NCBI GenBank assembly: GCA_019689555.1
Contig: JADGHE010000018.1
Location: forward strand, 1 to 54,402
Length of the DNA: 54,402 bases
Reading direction: 5' to 3'
Source: Variibacter sp.
GTDB lineage: Bacteria > Pseudomonadota > Alphaproteobacteria > Rhizobiales > Xanthobacteraceae
The stretch's first letter is position 1, and each line of letters opens with the position of its first letter. Shown piece after piece: positions 47,215-54,402 of this stretch. Position numbers and translations under genes: made by a program. Below the pieces are notes generated by a model. The model had not been told where the DNA came from, did no database searches, and saw only the letters and a list, made by a program, of their open reading frames with translations.

Positions 47215-48339
47215 CTACCGCCCGAGCCCCGCCTCGCGAAAAACCTCCCGGATGCGCTTGATCGAGGCCGGTGAGCCGTCCGTCTCCCAATCGAACGGAA
47301 TCAGGTTGAGATTCTCCCAGGGCGGCAGCAGCTCCGGGTCGGGGGACTTCACGCCGGGCCGGCCGAAAAACAGGAGGCTACCGGCGTCCATGACCGTCTG
47401 CGCACCCCGGGCGCTGCGGACGAAGTCGATGAACAGCCTGGCGGTCGCCGGGTGCGGCGCGCTTTTCAGGATCGCCGGTGCAAACGGCAGCAGGACCACC
47501 CCCTCCTGCGGGTAAATCAGCCTCACCTTGATGTTGCGTTTCAGGAGAATGGTCGCGTCCTTGGCGTAGTTGAACAGCGTCACCGGAAACTCGCCGGAGC
47601 CGACCCAGTCGCGCGCCTGCGCGGTCTGCGCGTAAAGGACGGGCTGCACGTTCCGGGCGAGGTCATGGAACCATTTCTCGCCCAGCACTTTGGCGATGCC
47701 CACGCCGGTCGGCGCCGAGGACGTGGACTTCACCATGTCGGAGATGGACACGAGGCCCTTCAGCCGCGGGTCGGTGAAATCCTTCCAGCTCGTCGGCGCA
47801 AAGCCCTTGACCCCGCGCGCCTCAAGCGCCGCAGGATTGTAGAGCGGACTGAACGTGTAGGCGTCCGACACCCAATAGCCGTCCATCGACAGGCGCGCCT
47901 GGTGCGAAAGGGTGTAGGCCGCGTAGTGCGGCGAACTGTAGTGCATCAGCTCGCCGCGCATGAGCAGGTCCTTGTACCAGGGCCAGGCGATGGTCCAGAC
48001 CACGTCGAAACTATTGCGCTTGGCGCGCAGGAGCTGCTCGACGCGGGTGACGAGTTCTCCCGTGTGGGCGTAGGTGTATTCGGCGCTCAATTCATCGAGG
48101 CCGTAATAGCGCTTGAATTCCGCGAGGATCTTCCGGCCCTGTTCCGGCAGGATCATCACGCCGATCCAGGAGAAGTGTCTCTCCTTGCGGGCGTCCTCGA
48201 TCAGCGCCTCGACCCGGGCGCGTTCCGCCGCATCGTTGATGTCCGCAAGGACGGGGGGCGTCCGCTCCTGCGCGGCGGCCGTCGTCGCAAGACAAAGGCA
48301 AACACCGGCGGCGGCGGCCAGTCCCGACCAGCCTCGCAT
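47215..48339 (-). CDS. periplasmic extracellular solute-binding protein (iron/polyamine ABC type)
   Basis: 374 residues. Signal peptide 1-23 (LAAAAGVCLCLATTAAA-QE). The mature protein resembles the SBP_bac family that includes ferric-ion and related binding proteins: KILAEFKRYYGLDEL near the start, YNPAALEARGVKGFAPTSWKDFTDPRLKG in the hinge region and PHPATARLFIDFVRS near the end. Ligand unknown; the tyrosine pair of FbpA-type iron sites is not evident. No permease or ATPase gene is in the window, so it is an orphan receptor here. Confidence 0.9.
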   Translation of the reverse strand: MRGWSGLAAAAGVCLCLATTAAAQERTPPVLADINDAAERARVEALIEDARKERHFSWIGVMILPEQGRKILAEFKRYYGLDELSAEYTYAHTGELVTRVEQLLRAKRNSFDVVWTIAWPWYKDLLMRGELMHYSSPHYAAYTLSHQARLSMDGYWVSDAYTFSPLYNPAALEARGVKGFAPTSWKDFTDPRLKGLVSISDMVKSTSSAPTGVGIAKVLGEKWFHDLARNVQPVLYAQTAQARDWVGSGEFPVTLFNYAKDATILLKRNIKVRLIYPQEGVVLLPFAPAILKSAPHPATARLFIDFVRSARGAQTVMDAGSLLFFGRPGVKSPDPELLPPWENLNLIPFDWETDGSPASIKRIREVFREAGLGR

Positions 48340-48955
48340 GCGCGTCTCCCCCCTCCCCTGCGGGCCGTTCTTCGTCCGCCCTCTCGCTCCGCAGGCGCCT
48401 CACATTAAGGCCTTTCTTTCGATGGAGCGAATCGGCGGTTCCCGCGGCCGGGGACTTCTGAGTCCTCGGTCCCGATTCGTTGAGCCGGCGGATCGCGATG
48501 GGGGATATCGCTTTCGCGCGATATTCGCGCGGAGAGCACGGCGCTCCATCGAAGTGTTTCCGTCCGCGAAAGGCGGAACCGGTCCGTTGCGCGCGTCCGT
48601 TCCCTCCTCGCCCTTTCGAGGCGCTCATCCCTCGACCAAAGACGGCCGGGACGACGTGCACACCCCGGGCGGGCGGCGCCGCGCAGCCCGGCTACGACGG
48701 CGAGACGCCTGAGCGGCCCCATGCCGAGCCCGGCGAGGATGTCGAGGCGCGACCGTTCGGTCGCCCAGCGCTGGGCAGGGTCAGTCTCGGCCGTTCGTGT
48801 GCACGCCGGCCCTGCTCGGCAAGCGGCGCGATAAAGTCGCTCCGTACGGATGGACCTTTAGGGATGGGCGCTCATCGTGGAAGCGCGCCCATCGCGGGCG
48901 CGTCCCCCCCCCGAAGGCGCTCCCGGCGCCAAGCATCGCCAATGAAAGACGAGGC
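48340..48955. other. 616-bp stretch without a recognised gene
   Basis: No coding sequence I can defend lies between the solute-binding protein (start 48339) and the end of the Wzz-like gene. ATATCGC (48505-48511) and GCGATAT (48518-48524) form a 7-bp inverted repeat with a 6-base loop that could be an operator. Other open frames here are arginine-rich and unconvincing. Confidence 0.5.
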
Positions 48956-50191
48956 TTAGGCCGCTGCCCCGTTCTGTGCAAGCCGGCGGCGCACCGATCT
49001 CGCTACCTCGAGTCCGAACACGGCTCCCAGTGCGACAACGACGCCGATCACAAGGCACAGAGCGAATGCCATGGAACGGGTGAGCCCCACCGGTTCGCGC
49101 GACCGGAGCGCAAGCGATCTGATCTGTGTTTCACGCAAATTCGCCAGTTGCCGGGCAATGGCGCGTTCCGCGGCCTCCCTTTCGCGAATCTGCCAGTTTG
49201 CCTCGTTGAGCTCCTGAACGAGCTTTTGGCGGGCATTCTCATATTCGCGAACAGCATTCTGCTTTTCGACGGATGCCATCGCCAACTCGCGATCGAGACC
49301 ATCCAGTTCGCGCGGTATGCCGACCTGAAGGCGCTCCTCCAGCGTTGCGAGTCGATTCCGATAGTGCTGAATCTCGTTTCCGATGATCAGGATGGTCATG
49401 GCACGGGCGGCGTCGCTCCCCTCGTGAATCGGCGCGGCCTGCCTCTCCTCGGCGTGCGAGATGGTGCGAAACACCCCCTGGATCTGCTCCTGAAGCAGGC
49501 GCGCGCCGTCCTCGAGCCGCTTGCGGCGCGTCTCGATCCCACGAACGGTGGCGTCCAGATTACGCAATCTCTCGGCGTGACGTTGAGACAATTGCTCCAT
49601 ACGGAAAGTCAATTCCCGTACGTCCGCCCTCGCCTGTTCCGTCCTGGCATGCGCATTCTGCAGCCGGCGCTCAAGCTCTTCCTTCTCGAGCTGGGCCATG
49701 CGCGCGTGATCCTTCTGCAACAAAGAGAAGACGGCTTCGTGCATACGGCGGGTGCGCTCGTATTCGTCTTCGCGCGCTCTGCTCGAAAGGACGATCATGC
49801 CGGGCGCCCGCGGCCGCACGGCGGCCTTGAGCTCGGGCGGGCGAGCGTCCCCCGCTTGGCCGGCGCGCAGGGTCTCCTGGTGCATAACGTCCGGGATATA
49901 GAGGTTCTCGAGCTTCGCGAGCGACAGATCCTCACGCTCCAGAAGCTCAGGATTGGCGGCGTTTGTGACGCGCGACCCGATTTCGATGATGGTCGAATAC
50001 TCGTATTTGGGCGACTTCGAAAAGAAAGTCACACCTCCGATCACCGCGCTCGCGAGGACAATGGACAGGACCAGGCGCCAGTGACTGGCGATCGCGGCCA
50101 GGATTTCGATCAAGCCGAATTCGGCGCCGTCGGCAGCAGGGCTCTTGCCGTCAGATCCATTCGAGCCAGGCAAAATCTTTTCGTGCTGCAT
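48956..50191 (-). CDS. second Wzz-like chain-length determinant protein, without kinase domain
   Basis: 411 residues from the ATG at 50191, preceded by GGTGGAG at the right distance; a GTG at 50209 is less likely. A membrane helix at about 35-60 (LVLSIVLASAVIGGVTFF), a periplasmic region dominated by coiled coil with many Glu/Arg heptads (about 130-355), and a second membrane helix near the C-terminus (SMAFALCLVIGVVVALGAVFG) followed by a short basic tail. This is the Wzz-type topology without the C-terminal ATPase. G+C appears lower than in neighbouring genes. It could set chain length together with, or in place of, the co-polymerase at 38127. Confidence 0.8.
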   Translation of the reverse strand: MQHEKILPGSNGSDGKSPAADGAEFGLIEILAAIASHWRLVLSIVLASAVIGGVTFFSKSPKYEYSTIIEIGSRVTNAANPELLEREDLSLAKLENLYIPDVMHQETLRAGQAGDARPPELKAAVRPRAPGMIVLSSRAREDEYERTRRMHEAVFSLLQKDHARMAQLEKEELERRLQNAHARTEQARADVRELTFRMEQLSQRHAERLRNLDATVRGIETRRKRLEDGARLLQEQIQGVFRTISHAEERQAAPIHEGSDAARAMTILIIGNEIQHYRNRLATLEERLQVGIPRELDGLDRELAMASVEKQNAVREYENARQKLVQELNEANWQIREREAAERAIARQLANLRETQIRSLALRSREPVGLTRSMAFALCLVIGVVVALGAVFGLEVARSVRRRLAQNGAAA

Positions 50192-50342
50192 CCCAAGCTC
50201 CACCTGCACGCCACCATGCTGCGCAATGGCGCCTTAACAGAACTACCAAACCAATCGTTCAACCTTCAGCAAGCCAATTGTTCAAGTCAATCCGGATGAT
50301 GCATGCGGGTACCGCCGGCCACAATCCGCGTGCCGCGAGCAG

Positions 50343-52376
50343 TCACGCGCAAATTGCACCGCCTGCGACCTGCAAGGGCCGGATGATGAGCCTCAGAATT
50401 GCCGGGAGTCGAGCGGCCTGTCGCGTCCAAACGAGCCTTTGCGACTTGAGCCCGACGCCGTAGCTCGGCGAGATCAGGCACGGTTCGGCGCGGACCGTCC
50501 AGCCGTCGCGCGCCTCGAACGCAATCTCAAAATCTCGGCCCGCCGAGCGCAGCGTACAGCCGCCGTCGCCCGTTTCGAGCGACACCCCTGGCGCGAGGTG
50601 CAGCGGAATCGTCACGGTGTGCTCGCCCTCCCCCTCCACGCGATCGACGATTTCCAACGCCCGCGTGCGCTTGTCGAACCTGATCGTCCGCTCGACCGCG
50701 ATGCCCAGCCGTTCGTAGCCGCGGTGGCGGCCGACGAAGACGTCCTCCGTGTCCGTGCTCCGCCAAACGAGGAGCGTGGGACGCGCATCGTCTTCGAGCG
50801 CCCACAGGTTGGCGGGGTCGAACCGGTTGATCTCCTGCCTGTCGACTTGGGGCGTATTGTGGCAGGCGGTCGCGCGGAAGCGGTTTCGCGTATCGAAGGA
50901 GGCCGTGTAGACATACGACCCGGAGTCGACGATCAACGGCGCGCCTTCCAGCCACGCCTCGAACGACAGCGCGTCGTTATGGCCGTGCCCGCCGCGCCCG
51001 GCCAGGCCCACCGGACCGCAATCGATGAAGACGTGCGTGCCGCCGTCGCGCATGACGTAGCAGCCGCCGTCCGGGAACGCGCGCGAGCCCGGGGCCGCGA
51101 CCGGAACGGTCGGCAGAGCGCGCGCCCGCTCCGGGCCGAACGTCCAGAGCAGCTCCGAGCGGCCGCCGCCGAACCAGTCGGCAAGCTGTCGGTCCGCGAA
51201 GGCCAGAGCGACCATGCCCAGGAGATACCGATGATCGCCGACCGGCTGGCCGCCGAACGGCAAAACGCGTCCGTCATCGGCATCGCCCCACAACGGACTG
51301 CTCCCGTCCGCGCGCGCATAGGCCGCCGTGAAGCGCGCCATGCGCCGCAGCCGCTCGGCATAGGCCGGCGGCACGTCCTTCCCCAGCGCCAGGCGGTAGA
51401 GAGCCGGCCACAGAAACAGCTCGCACACCAGCCGATGATAGGCGCAAGACGCTTCGTAATCGACGCCGTCCGGAAACACCTGGCGTTCGATCTCGGCACA
51501 AAGACCGGCCCAGGCCTTGGCCGCCCAGCGCGGCGCCGCCCCGACGTTTCCGAAGAAAAGCCCGGCAAAGACCAGCCCGGCCAGATCGGCCGTGTAATGG
51601 TTTCCGTTGATATCCGCCTTCTCGATGTGCCTGCGCGTGAAATCGCCGTGCAGGTACAGACAGGACAGGAAGCGAAGGCGGAACGCTTCGTCGGCCCAGG
51701 CGCGGCTGCGCGCGAACACATGGAAGAACCACGTCCATGTGAAGATGCGCATTGCCGCTTCCATCGTGCACGACCAGTTCACGCTGTAGGCGAGCGGGTT
51801 TGCCTGCATCCACTCTTCGAGCAGGTCGCGCACGGCCGCCGCATACCGTTCGTCGCCGGACAGGAGATAGCCTTGGCCTGCGGGGATCAGCCATTGCAGG
51901 CGCGAGATTTCCCACGGCACTTTGACGTCGCTCGGTCGCTCACGATTAACGTAGTCGATCGCGCGGGCGAACGCGCACGGCCATCCCATTCCGGTCTTGT
52001 AATCCCGCGACCAGTCGACCGGCGTTCCGAGCGAGACGGGGCCGCTGCCCAACAAATCGACGGTCCGGCTCACGGCGCGTTCCGCCGCGGCGAAAATACG
52101 GGCACTCTCGCCCGGCTCGATCGCGTCCACCGCGCCAACGCTCATCGGGGCCGTCGTCGCCGGGAAGGCCCGATCGGCAAGCCGTGTCCACAACTCGTCG
52201 ACGCTCGAGGCTTTCGCCAGCGCGAGCAGCCGCCTGCGGTCGAGCCGGCGCGCGCGGCGCGGCGCGAGCCAGCGGTCCAACTCGCACTCCGCCTCGCGCA
52301 GGGCGCGGTCGAGAATATAGGCTGGGCGCTTGCGCGCGAGGCGTCGCGCCCGCGCAACGACGGACGTCAGCGACAT
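50343..52376 (-). CDS. heparinase II/III-family protein
   Basis: 677 residues. An N-terminal alpha-barrel (about 100-390) has the NGNHYTADLAGLVFAG segment and YEASCAYHRLVCELFL, where the family keeps its catalytic Asn/His and Tyr; the C-terminal beta-sandwich has GRGGHGHNDALSFE and ACHNTPQVDRQEINRF. No signal peptide is seen. Members are polysaccharide lyases, and many lie in exopolysaccharide loci where they may process the polymer. Its stop-side neighbour is the Wzz-like gene; upstream, asnB ends 8 bp away, so asnB and this gene are cotranscribed. Start: ATG at 52376. Confidence 0.92.
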   Translation of the reverse strand: MSLTSVVARARRLARKRPAYILDRALREAECELDRWLAPRRARRLDRRRLLALAKASSVDELWTRLADRAFPATTAPMSVGAVDAIEPGESARIFAAAERAVSRTVDLLGSGPVSLGTPVDWSRDYKTGMGWPCAFARAIDYVNRERPSDVKVPWEISRLQWLIPAGQGYLLSGDERYAAAVRDLLEEWMQANPLAYSVNWSCTMEAAMRIFTWTWFFHVFARSRAWADEAFRLRFLSCLYLHGDFTRRHIEKADINGNHYTADLAGLVFAGLFFGNVGAAPRWAAKAWAGLCAEIERQVFPDGVDYEASCAYHRLVCELFLWPALYRLALGKDVPPAYAERLRRMARFTAAYARADGSSPLWGDADDGRVLPFGGQPVGDHRYLLGMVALAFADRQLADWFGGGRSELLWTFGPERARALPTVPVAAPGSRAFPDGGCYVMRDGGTHVFIDCGPVGLAGRGGHGHNDALSFEAWLEGAPLIVDSGSYVYTASFDTRNRFRATACHNTPQVDRQEINRFDPANLWALEDDARPTLLVWRSTDTEDVFVGRHRGYERLGIAVERTIRFDKRTRALEIVDRVEGEGEHTVTIPLHLAPGVSLETGDGGCTLRSAGRDFEIAFEARDGWTVRAEPCLISPSYGVGLKSQRLVWTRQAARLPAILRLIIRPLQVAGGAICA

Positions 52377-52384
52377 GGCCGCGT

Positions 52385-54402
52385 TCAGTAGGCACCCACC
52401 TGCTTGCGATCAACCCAGAAATCGTACCAGGCCGTCGTGTTGTAGAGACTCCAGATGAACAGGCTGCAGTCGGCGCGGCCGCTCATGTGCCAGTCGAACA
52501 GCTTGTCGATGTAGGCGCGGTTGAAGAACCCGCGCTGCATCAGCCCGGACGCGCGCATGGACGCATGGACGGCCCGGCCGAAATCGCTGCGCAGCCAGTC
52601 GCCCATCGGAGCCGCGAAGCCCATCTTCTTGCGGTAGATGATCTCGTGCGGAAGCAGTTCTTCCACCGCCTTCTTCAACAGGTATTTCGCCTCGCCGCCC
52701 TTCGTCTTCCAGCGCTCCGGAATGTCCATGGTGAACTCGACCAGATGGTGGTCCAGGAACGGCACCCTGGCCTCGAGCGACACGGACATGCCGATCTTAT
52801 CGACGCGCATGAGCAGGAGCTCGGGAAGGCGCAGGCGGAATTCGCTGTAGATCATGCGCGTCAGCGCGTCCTGGCCGGGGTGGTCCCTGTCCAGGGGACC
52901 GAAATAGCTCCGCATCACGTTGAAGGTGTCGGGCTCGAGATAGCTCGGGTCCAGAATGCCGGCATCAAGCGCAATCGAATGGTCGGGCGGCGCGCCGAGC
53001 GCGGTGCGGTCGACGAGCCTCTCCTTGGCCGTATCGTGAAACGCCATGGCACCGGACCAGAAATGCTCGCGGTCGCGCGCCGCGCGATCCACGATGTCCG
53101 CATAGGCCGGAAGGCGCGGATGCAAATTGGAAGCGAGCTTGGCGGCGCCGGCAATCAGGCTCTGGACCGGCTTCGGCAGGAACTTGCGAAAAGGCTTCCA
53201 GTATTGATGGTAAAGCTTCAGATACCCCATGTAGCTCGCGTAGCCGCAGAACTGCTCGTCGGACCCTTCCCCGACCTGGATCACCTTCATGCCGCTGTCG
53301 TGCGCGAGCTTGGAGACGAAATAGAGCGGGATGCAGACCCAGTCCGCGATCGGTTCATCCTGGTGGTAGATCATCTTCTCCAGATAATCGATCATATCCT
53401 TCTTCTGGATGACGATCTCATGGTGGTTGGTCTTGAACCGCTTCGCGATCGTACGGGCGTGCTCGAATTCGTTGAGGTGCCGATGGTCGCCGAAGCCCAC
53501 GGTGAAGGTTTCCACCGGATGCGGCGAAAACTCGCTCATCAGCGCAACATTGGTGGAGGAGTCGATGCCGCCGGAGAGGAAGACGCCGAGAGGCACGTCC
53601 GACATCATCCGCTTCTCGACGCCGGCCCGCAGCCGCTCGCGGATGCCGCGGATGTAGAACTCCTCGAGCGCCTTTTCGGACAGGTTCGCCGTCTCCGCCG
53701 GATCGATGCCGCGGCCCGGAACGGCGTCCCAATAACGCCGCATGCGCACGGCCCCCGTGCGGTCGATCGTGAGGCTGCAGCCCGCCGGCAGCTTGTAGAC
53801 CCCGCGCATCATGGTGAGCGGGGCCGGCGCGGTGAGGAACGACAGATAGTGATAGAGCGCGTAGGGGTCGATGTCGGGCACGAAGTCGGGGTGCGCGACG
53901 ATGCCCTTCATCTCCGACGCGAACAGGAGCTGGCCGTTCGTGAAGGAGAAATAGAGCGGCTTGACGCCGATCCGATCGCGCGCGAGCGAGAGCGAGCGGC
54001 TGCGGTCGTCCCAGATCGCGAAGGCATAGTCGCCCTCGATCCGCTGCAACAGGCCATCGAGTCCCCACTCTTCGTAGCCGTGGACGAGCACTTCGGTGTC
54101 CGAGTGGTCGGTCCGGAACCGGTGACCGGCGGCCATCAGCTCAGGCCTGAGCTTCGCGTGATTGTAGATCTCGCCGTTGAAGGTGATGATCACCCGGCCG
54201 TCCTCATTGCGCATGGGCTGGGCGGCCAGGGGATTGAGGTCGATGATGGAGAGACGCCGATGGCCGAAACCCACCTTGCGGTCGTCGGAAATCCAGCAGT
54301 CGGCGCCGTCCGGGCCGCGGTGGGTCATCGTGTCGCGCATGCGCGCGAGCACGTTGGAGTTCACTTGGCCGTGGCCGTTGAGGGAAAGAATCCCGACGAT
54401 GC
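52385..54402 (-). CDS. asnB: asparagine synthase (glutamine-hydrolysing), N-terminus cut by window end
   Basis: 672 residues are visible; the frame runs through the right edge. The first in-window codons read IVGILSLNGHGQV, so only Met, the catalytic Cys2 and Gly are missing. The class II glutaminase domain has RGPDGADCW, HRRLSIIDL and NGEIYNH; the synthetase domain has the PP-loop LSGGIDSST and the late KYLLKKAVEELLP. It amidates a carboxyl group using glutamine and ATP. In exopolysaccharide loci such proteins often amidate sugar acids rather than make free asparagine (inference). It overlaps no gene and lies 8 bp ahead of the heparinase-family gene. Confidence 0.95.
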   Translation of the reverse strand, partial: IVGILSLNGHGQVNSNVLARMRDTMTHRGPDGADCWISDDRKVGFGHRRLSIIDLNPLAAQPMRNEDGRVIITFNGEIYNHAKLRPELMAAGHRFRTDHSDTEVLVHGYEEWGLDGLLQRIEGDYAFAIWDDRSRSLSLARDRIGVKPLYFSFTNGQLLFASEMKGIVAHPDFVPDIDPYALYHYLSFLTAPAPLTMMRGVYKLPAGCSLTIDRTGAVRMRRYWDAVPGRGIDPAETANLSEKALEEFYIRGIRERLRAGVEKRMMSDVPLGVFLSGGIDSSTNVALMSEFSPHPVETFTVGFGDHRHLNEFEHARTIAKRFKTNHHEIVIQKKDMIDYLEKMIYHQDEPIADWVCIPLYFVSKLAHDSGMKVIQVGEGSDEQFCGYASYMGYLKLYHQYWKPFRKFLPKPVQSLIAGAAKLASNLHPRLPAYADIVDRAARDREHFWSGAMAFHDTAKERLVDRTALGAPPDHSIALDAGILDPSYLEPDTFNVMRSYFGPLDRDHPGQDALTRMIYSEFRLRLPELLLMRVDKIGMSVSLEARVPFLDHHLVEFTMDIPERWKTKGGEAKYLLKKAVEELLPHEIIYRKKMGFAAPMGDWLRSDFGRAVHASMRASGLMQRGFFNRAYIDKLFDWHMSGRADCSLFIWSLYNTTAWYDFWVDRKQVGAY

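Noticed and set aside
50439-52391. 650-codon plus-strand frame opposite the heparinase-family gene
   Set aside because: Antisense shadow of a confidently assigned gene.

Overview
The window is G+C-rich DNA from an alphaproteobacterium, most likely of the Hyphomicrobiales (Rhizobiales). The evidence is the conserved order tig-clpP-clpX-lon-hupB with tRNA genes at its edges, a sigma54-type glnB-glnA unit, a GH17-GT2 beta-glucan synthase-like protein, DUF2842 and DUF1254 proteins, COX15-type heme A synthase, and the many CoA-thioester and Bug/TctC-type genes. No species can be named from the sequence alone.

Layout. 1-2.5 kb: the 3' part of a GH17-GT2 membrane glucan synthase-like gene. 2.6-6.2 kb (minus): a catabolic operon (CoA-ester lyase, cyclase/amidohydrolase, SDR, bicupin) preceded by what looks like the stump of a CaiB/BaiF CoA-transferase whose stop overlaps the lyase start. 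6.6-9.1 kb: DUF1254 secreted protein, tRNA-Asp, a divergent HU-like protein. 9.1-11.4 kb: a DMT exporter and a complete IS481-type element. 11.4-18.8 kb (minus): the protein quality-control block tig, clpP, clpX, lon, hupB, bracketed by tRNA-Leu and tRNA-Val, with strong G+C-rich hairpins after tig, clpX and lon. 19.3-22.3 kb: a multicopper-oxidase-fold protein that has lost its copper ligands, and the NAD(P)HX repair enzyme. 22.4-24.5 kb: glnB-glnA behind a near-consensus sigma54 promoter. 24.8-28.5 kb: a GntR-family regulator divergent from a PuuE-like deacetylase, an atypical SDR and a Bug-type binding protein, with an inverted-repeat operator candidate between them. 28.9-35.7 kb: housekeeping and metabolic genes (rplM-rpsI, thioesterase, enoyl-CoA hydratase, CoA-binding protein, O-acetylhomoserine sulfhydrylase, heme A synthase, DUF2842).

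35.7-54.4 kb is an exopolysaccharide locus: polysaccharide deacetylase, BioF2/CelD-type acetyltransferase, a Wzz/ExoP co-polymerase with a degenerate kinase domain, a Wza-like export lipoprotein, a GT4 glycosyltransferase, a WcaJ/ExoY-type initiating sugar-phosphate transferase and an O-antigen-ligase/polymerase-type membrane protein. After an interruption by tRNA-Pro, a lower-G+C methyltransferase, a small zinc-ribbon protein and a solute-binding protein, it resumes with a second Wzz-like protein, a heparinase II/III-family protein and an asparagine synthase that runs off the window end. Together these would start a repeat unit on undecaprenyl phosphate, extend, polymerise and export it, and trim or decorate it. 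No flippase was recognised in the window.

The most notable observations are the ligand-less multicopper oxidase, the kinase-dead co-polymerase in a locus with two co-polymerases, the CoA-transferase stump, the glnB control region with an unexplained 17-bp palindrome, and the GntR-controlled catabolic module. No CRISPR array, prophage or secretion system was seen.
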